A DNA stretch of 64,000 nucleotides, taken from NCBI RefSeq assembly GCF_905163445.1, contig NC_053197.1, positions 2,232,001-2,296,000 on the forward strand. The letters run 5' to 3'. This document shows positions 60,110-64,000 of this stretch, piece after piece; positions within the stretch are counted from its first letter, which is position 1, and every line of letters begins with the position of its first letter. The DNA is from Pararge aegeria (Eukaryota; Arthropoda; Insecta; Lepidoptera; Nymphalidae). Below the pieces are notes generated by a model. That model was not told where the DNA came from, searched no databases, and saw only the letters and a list, made by a program, of their open reading frames with translations. The translations under genes and the position numbers were made by a program.

Positions 60110-60312
60110 CAGTGGCGTGCACAGAGGGTATACTAAAGGTATGCAGATGACAGGAAATGAAGAAAATCTCCAGTACATGTTATAAAAAACTTAAGGATAG
60201 GCTATGTAAAAGTTATAAAAAGCCTACCCTCAAGTATTTATAGCTCGTACTGGAGATTTCTTAATTTTATATCATCTGCATACCTTTAGCAAACCCTCTA
60301 TGCACGCCACCG
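60110..60312. mobile_element. N-family hAT-like MITE, 203 bp, 8-bp target duplication
   Basis: CAGTGGCGTGCACAGAGGG at the left, CCCTCTATGCACGCCACCG at the right, flanked by TTCGACTT on both sides (60102-60109, 60313-60320). Arms of over 80 bases share ATGCAGATGA, ATCTCCAGTAC and ACTTAAGGATAGGC / GCCTACCCTCAAGT. No frame. TSD length fits hAT. Confidence 0.9.
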
Positions 60313-60487
60313 TTCGACTTCACCAAGGGCCAAGTTCGAATCCCAGCGCGCACCAATAACTTTCATAAGTTTAAGCAGTTAAAATATCGCTTGCTTCAAC
60401 GCTGAAGGCAACCATCATGAGGAAACCTGCATGCCTGAGAGTTGGGCATCTTGTTCTCAAAGGTGTGTAGAGTGCACCAATCCGCAT
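60313..60487 (+). mobile_element. SINE-B copy lacking its head
   Basis: TTCGACTTCACCAAGGGCCA, GTTCGAATCCCAGCGCGCAC (B box), CAACGCTGAAGGCAACCATC, GAAACCTGCATGCCTGAGAG, GTGTGTAGAGTGCACCAATC. The N MITE lies at its 5' edge. Confidence 0.85.
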
Positions 60488-61008
60488 TTTTGACCAATTG
60501 ACTGACATATGAATCGTTATAGTGGTGCTAAAAGTACTAAAAATTATCGCCACTCGTTCGCCACTTAGATCAGCAACACAGAACGGGAAGCAGAATACCA
60601 CTGCCTCTGGCTCCTCTATTTAAGTGGCTATCAAAATGATCTCAGAGGATGTGTCTCAACCTACGCGATATTATGCCAAAAATACGAGAATAAATAGGCA
60701 TTTCTAATTATACCAGTTGCGTTTAACAAGCAACGATTGGTATGTATAGGTAGATTTATTTTATTATAATTTATTTATTTACTTTTAGTTAAATCAGTAC
60801 GGTAAACACCAATTACACTAATAAAATACATAGCCAATTAAATCATACAAATTGAAAAGAGAACCAAAAAAAACATAAACATAACATGATAATTTTACTA
60901 AGTAGTTTTAAGTTAAAAACGATTGTGTTAGTATTATCCCACAGTTGCGTTAAGATCAATATCGAGGGATTTGTGATTATTCCCAGGACAAAAAAGTTCA
61001 GGACAAGA
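60488..61008. other. No gene recognised
   Basis: AT-rich. A 76-codon minus frame (60371-60601) overlaps SINE-B and has no motif. Confidence 0.4.
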
Positions 61009-61009
61009 C

Positions 61010-61180
61010 GTATTGTTGTATTTGTGTATTCTGGTTTATGTTTTATTCGTATGTATATGTTTTAAACAGTTTACCCAACTTTTCGTTTTCTTTTTAGTTT
61101 GCCTGGCAGAGATCGCTACGTAGCGATAAGGCCGCCTTTTGTATCCTACTACATTCATTAAGTGTTTTTTTTTAATAACG
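61010..61180 (+). mobile_element. LINE-P 3' end fragment
   Basis: GCCTGGCAGAGATCGCTACG and TAGCGATAAGGCCGCCTTTT match the 41642 copy exactly over the landmark, then TGTATCCTACTACATTC and a T-run. Confidence 0.75.
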
Positions 61181-61408
61181 AGTATAAATAAAACAAAGCT
61201 GTGCAAAAATCGTGTCCATTTATTGTTTTGTTGCTGTAGTATCTAATGCCAAACCTACAAACACTTCGGATTTATAAATTCGGATATATGAAGGGAAAGT
61301 TTAGTAATAACAATACTTAGGAGCTAAAAATTTATGAATGAATGAATTTACTTTCATTGCAAACCCCAAAAAATAAAAAGTGTAACAAAACAAAGTATAC
61401 AATAAAGC

Positions 61409-61513
61409 AATGTGCGTTTTAATCAATTAAATATCACATTCTTCAGCATCGTCTGGAAACTAACAAGCCTGAGAGTTTTCCGTAGTTCTCAAAAGCGTGT
61501 TATGTCTACCACT
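61409..61513 (+). mobile_element. SINE-B middle fragment
   Basis: ATGTGCGTTTTAATCAATTA, AATATCACATTCTTCAGC, CATCGTCTGGAAACTAACAA, CCTGAGAGTTTTCCGTAGTT. Head and tail missing. Confidence 0.7.
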
Positions 61514-61523
61514 TGGCGAGATT

Positions 61524-61590
61524 TTTATTTATCTACAAGTTAGCCGTTGATTGCTATCTCTTATGGTGGTAAACTATGATGCAGAGAGTA
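61524..61590 (-). mobile_element. SINE-C 3' fragment
   Basis: TTTATTTATCTACAAGTTAG, CCGTTGATTGCTATCTCTTA, ACTATGATGCAGAG. Confidence 0.65.
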
Positions 61591-61624
61591 GTAGAAGTTT
61601 TGTGAAAGCTCTGAAGCAGCCGCA

Positions 61625-61945
61625 AAGCAGCAGAGTTGCAATGATGTGTGTGCCGTTCTCATCATTATCAATTTAACCAATATAAGCCCAAAGCTGGACG
61701 TAGGTCTTTTGTAAAGAGGTCCTGGCCCGCTTGCCTCCAGCGGCTCCCAGCGACTAGGCTGATGTCATCTGTCTATCTATTTGAGGGCCGGTTTACGCTG
61801 TGTTTACCACTGCGGGGTCGCCATTCTAGCACCGGAAGACCCCAACGTCCATCGGTTCTCCGATGTTTGTGGGATGTGTTACTTGCATGCCCTGCAAAGT
61901 GTTACTCCGTTGATAAGCGATGGTTTTCCGCTTACTTATCACTAG
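61625..61945 (+). repeat. Interspersed repeat W, copy 4, split by LINE-D
   Basis: CAGCAGAGTTGCAATGATGT at the left; GGGATGTGTTACTTGCATGC, CCTGCAAAGTGTTACTCCGT, AAGCGATGGTTTTCCGCTTA at the right, with LINE-D between. Confidence 0.65.
61657..61865 (-). mobile_element. LINE-D 3' end inside repeat W
   Basis: Tail TCATCATTATCAATTTAACC, AGCTGGACGTAGGTCTTTTG; minus frame encodes RTDGRWGLPVLEWRPRSG-like text and the TRWTDDISLVAGSRW-like end (complement of CCCGCTTGCCTCCAGCGGCT). The plus frame 61648-61974 is a shadow. Confidence 0.8.
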
Positions 61946-62044
61946 GTTGGCTTTTTCCGTTAAATATACTATGAAAAAAAAAGATGTTGGCCATCTCATT
62001 CGTTAAGTTGATGGCATTTAAATTCCATACCCACAACCGGTTTT

Positions 62045-62345
62045 TTGTTATTCCACTACAAGTTAGCCCTTGATTGCAATCTCACCTGGTGATGGTGCAG
62101 TCTAAGATGGTAGCGGGCTAACCTGTTAGGGAGTATGGTAGTTATAGCCCTAATTGGTTCCTACGCGACATCGCACCGGAACTCTTAATCGCTTAACGGC
62201 ACGTCTTTGTCGGTAGGTTTGTAACTAGTCACGGCCAAAGCCCACCAGACAAAACATCGCCACATCGTATCGAAACGCAATCGGAAATCGGTCGCACGTC
62301 TGTGTCGGTACCACTGTACCAGAAAAGTCCAGAGAAATTCAGAAA
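62045..62345 (-). mobile_element. SINE-C copy, nearly complete, with partial internal repeat
   Basis: TTCCACTACAAGTTAGCCCT, GGTAGCGGGCTAACCTGTTA, GGGAGTATGGTAGTTATAGC, GACATCGCACCGGAACTCTT, GGCACGTCTTTGTCGGTAGG, then a second, diverged CATCGTATCGAAACGCAATC / GCACGTCTGTGTCGGTACC block and CAGAAAAGTCCAGAGAAATT. The B box and head are lost. Confidence 0.85.
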
Positions 62346-63009
62346 ATATGAGATTCAACATTGCCCTGTGGATGCCACAGTGGATGGTGGTGTGTGGCGT
62401 AAATTCTGCATTAACTGGATACACACAGACCTATGGCGGTTCCGCTTGCAAATGAGCTACGGAGGTACGCTACAAGTTCGTAACTTGCACTATACCACAA
62501 GGCAACGGGCGCAGTAGTCTGTACGATTTGCAGATTAACGTACGGCTATTTGATATGTATAGAAGGCTTCTGCTTTGTGGCTTTTAATCACGTTTCAGGT
62601 TTCATAATATTTCGTTTCACATTCAAACATTAGTGAATACCATCAATAGATAGAACCCTTACGATTAATTAATAGACGCCACGTCTATTCTATAGTCTTA
62701 CATCGACAGTTTTTTTTAATCTATGCGATCAAGTATCTAAGTATCTCTTTTGGAAATGTAAGCACACAAGTAATGTGAAATATTTTTTTTTATATGCATT
62801 TAGCAGCTCATTGCACTAGTTAGCAATGAAACATTTTTTCGCAAGGAACAATTATTAATACAGCTACCTCATCGCATCGTTCGTAATGGCTATAGGGTGT
62901 TTCTTATCTTATATCTTATATATATTTGTTTGTATCGAATTATCAATTATTTTCTGTTATTATTGTCAGAAGTAATTAAGAAACAATAATAACTTACTAA
63001 ACATTTTAT
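62346..63009. other. No gene supported
   Basis: A 71-codon plus frame (62302-62517) begins in SINE-C and has no known motif. No other landmark. Confidence 0.4.
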
Positions 63010-63298
63010 GAAAGCGGTGTCAACCCAGTGAGCAGGAGTTCGACTCCACTTTCGGGCGGCCGAATTCGAATCCCAGCACGCACCTCCAACTTACGTGCGT
63101 TTCAAGCAATCAAAATTTCACTTGCGTCAACGGTGAAGGAAAACATCGTGACCTGAGAGTTCTCCAAAATGTTCTCAAAGGTATCTGAAGTCCACCAATC
63201 CGCACTGAGCCAGCGTGATGAAATACGGCTTTGACCTTCGCATTGTGGTAAAAGACCCGCGCCCTTTAGTGGGCCGGTAATGCGTTTATATGATGATT
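63010..63298 (+). mobile_element. SINE-B copy, full length
   Basis: GAAAGCGGTGTCAACCCAGT head, GCCGAATTCGAATCCCAGCA B box, TGAAGGAAAACATCGTGACC (short deletion after this), CCACCAATCCGCACTGAGCC, GTGGGCCGGTAATGCGTTTA, TATGATGATT tail. Confidence 0.9.
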
Positions 63299-64000
63299 TT
63301 AATGAAGCATTTTTTTGAAAATCTAACTCATCAGGAATTCGTTTTAAAATCAGTCTCAGTTACCTCTCACATAGGACAGCCTTGACCACTACGCCAAGAA
63401 GGTAGTCACAAATCGAGTCATGAAGGTGAAACTGCAATTTTCGTCACACAAAGCTTGGAGAATCAAAAGATGTCGACGTCTAGAAGTTTCCAATTTTCCA
63501 AAAAAATTTGGACAGTCAGTCACACTGTAGTACCTGAATCCGCGGTGCAAAACCGTGGAGTATCATAGAAACCTACAAGAATTTCTGTAAATTCATTCAC
63601 CGTTTGACATTTGTTACTTTTTAAGCAATATAAAGCTACTTAGAGAAAATTTTTATCAGTATGAATTACTTTGAGCAAATGTCACTAACTTGATGCGGTT
63701 TTATATGATAATTATTTCAAAGTCTCTTACATATAAATTTATACAATGAAATCTCATAAATAATAAAGAAAAACGCGTTGGCACTCCCAAACAATGTGTA
63801 GCCGAGGCGAAGAAAGTGTGTACAGCCTTGTGTCACTGTTTAACAATCTCATAGATAGGAAACCATTACAGGATTTTAATTGGCATTAGTTTGGTAAGAA
63901 GCTCCTGTAAGAGTGTAGCCTGCCCAGTAGTGACATTTATGGTGGTGATGATGATGTTGTTTAACTTTCTAAATAAGCAATTGTCATATCTGGAACATTG
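63299..64000. other. No gene recognised; weak tRNA-like piece near 63365-63410
   Basis: AGCCTTGACCACTACGCCAA is similar to a SINE head in complement, but no B box is clear. The rest is unique-looking to the window end. Confidence 0.4.

Noticed and set aside
61648..61974. 108-codon plus-strand gene
   Set aside because: It is the antisense shadow of a LINE-D fragment (minus) and of repeat W.
1..64000. LTR retrotransposon or endogenous virus
   Set aside because: I found no paired long terminal repeats, primer-binding site, or gag, protease, integrase or envelope-like frame.

Overview
The window looks like nuclear, non-coding DNA from a lepidopteran (butterfly or moth). The base is AT-rich. The repeats are the kinds I know from Lepidoptera: three tRNA-headed SINE families, RTE-type and Jockey/CR1-like LINE tails, elements opening with a GCCCGCGACTTCGT-like motif, and hAT-like MITEs. 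I find no intact host gene, rRNA, genuine tRNA, CRISPR array or operon. The open frames are LINE remnants, one unrecognised broken coding-like block (16564-16949), or chance frames. The lepidopteran assignment is inference from repeat repertoire; no species is claimed. Family letters below are my own labels and copy boundaries were set by eye, usually within about 5-15 bases.

Families. SINE-A has head TTGGCGCAGTGG, B box GGTTCGATTCC and an (AAAT)n tail. SINE-B has head GATAGCGCAGTGGGTAGGAG, B box GTTCGAATCCC and a (GAT)n tail. SINE-C has head CTCCCTGGTGCAACGGTGAG, B box GGTTCGATTCC and a poly-A tail. LINE-D is RTE-like with a (GAT)n tail. LINE-E1 to E4 are Jockey/CR1-like C-termini. LINE-R is a poly-A LINE whose 3' end resembles that of SINE-C. 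LINE-P ends at a conserved motif around GGCAGAGATCGCTAC. F is a long foldback element, N a small hAT-like MITE, W and J unclassified repeats.

Layout. 0-9 kb: SINE-B/C copies, LINE-R, and a LINE-P copy split by two DNA elements. 9-16 kb: an inverted tRNA-like pair, element J, SINE/LINE mosaics, and a 144-codon remnant resembling the C-terminus of an endonuclease-bearing LINE. 16.5-18.2 kb: the broken coding-like block followed by four strong inverted repeats, one of them a 408-bp hAT-like MITE inside a SINE-A. 18-28 kb: SINE pairs and nested LINE-E and LINE-D. 28.1-28.6 kb: a GC-rich island unlike its surroundings. 29-41 kb: SINEs, palindromic elements, a second copy of J, and a possible 33-bp exon. 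41.6-46.5 kb: the most complete LINE reading frame (190 codons), LINE-E copies, and a repeat split by a LINE. 47.3-48.7 kb: five SINE-A copies, one split by an RTE LINE with a 12-bp target duplication. 52-53.2 kb: a degenerate tandem array. 53.6-64 kb: LINE-D, foldback F, a SINE-C split by LINE-E2, a MITE with an 8-bp target duplication, and more SINEs.

How the parts relate. There is no gene network; the functional logic is parasitic. SINE-C shares its 3' end with LINE-R, and SINE-B shares its terminal motif and (GAT)n tail with LINE-D. This suggests which LINE copies each SINE. Nesting gives relative ages. Several SINE copies also carry small palindromes best explained by template switching during replication.
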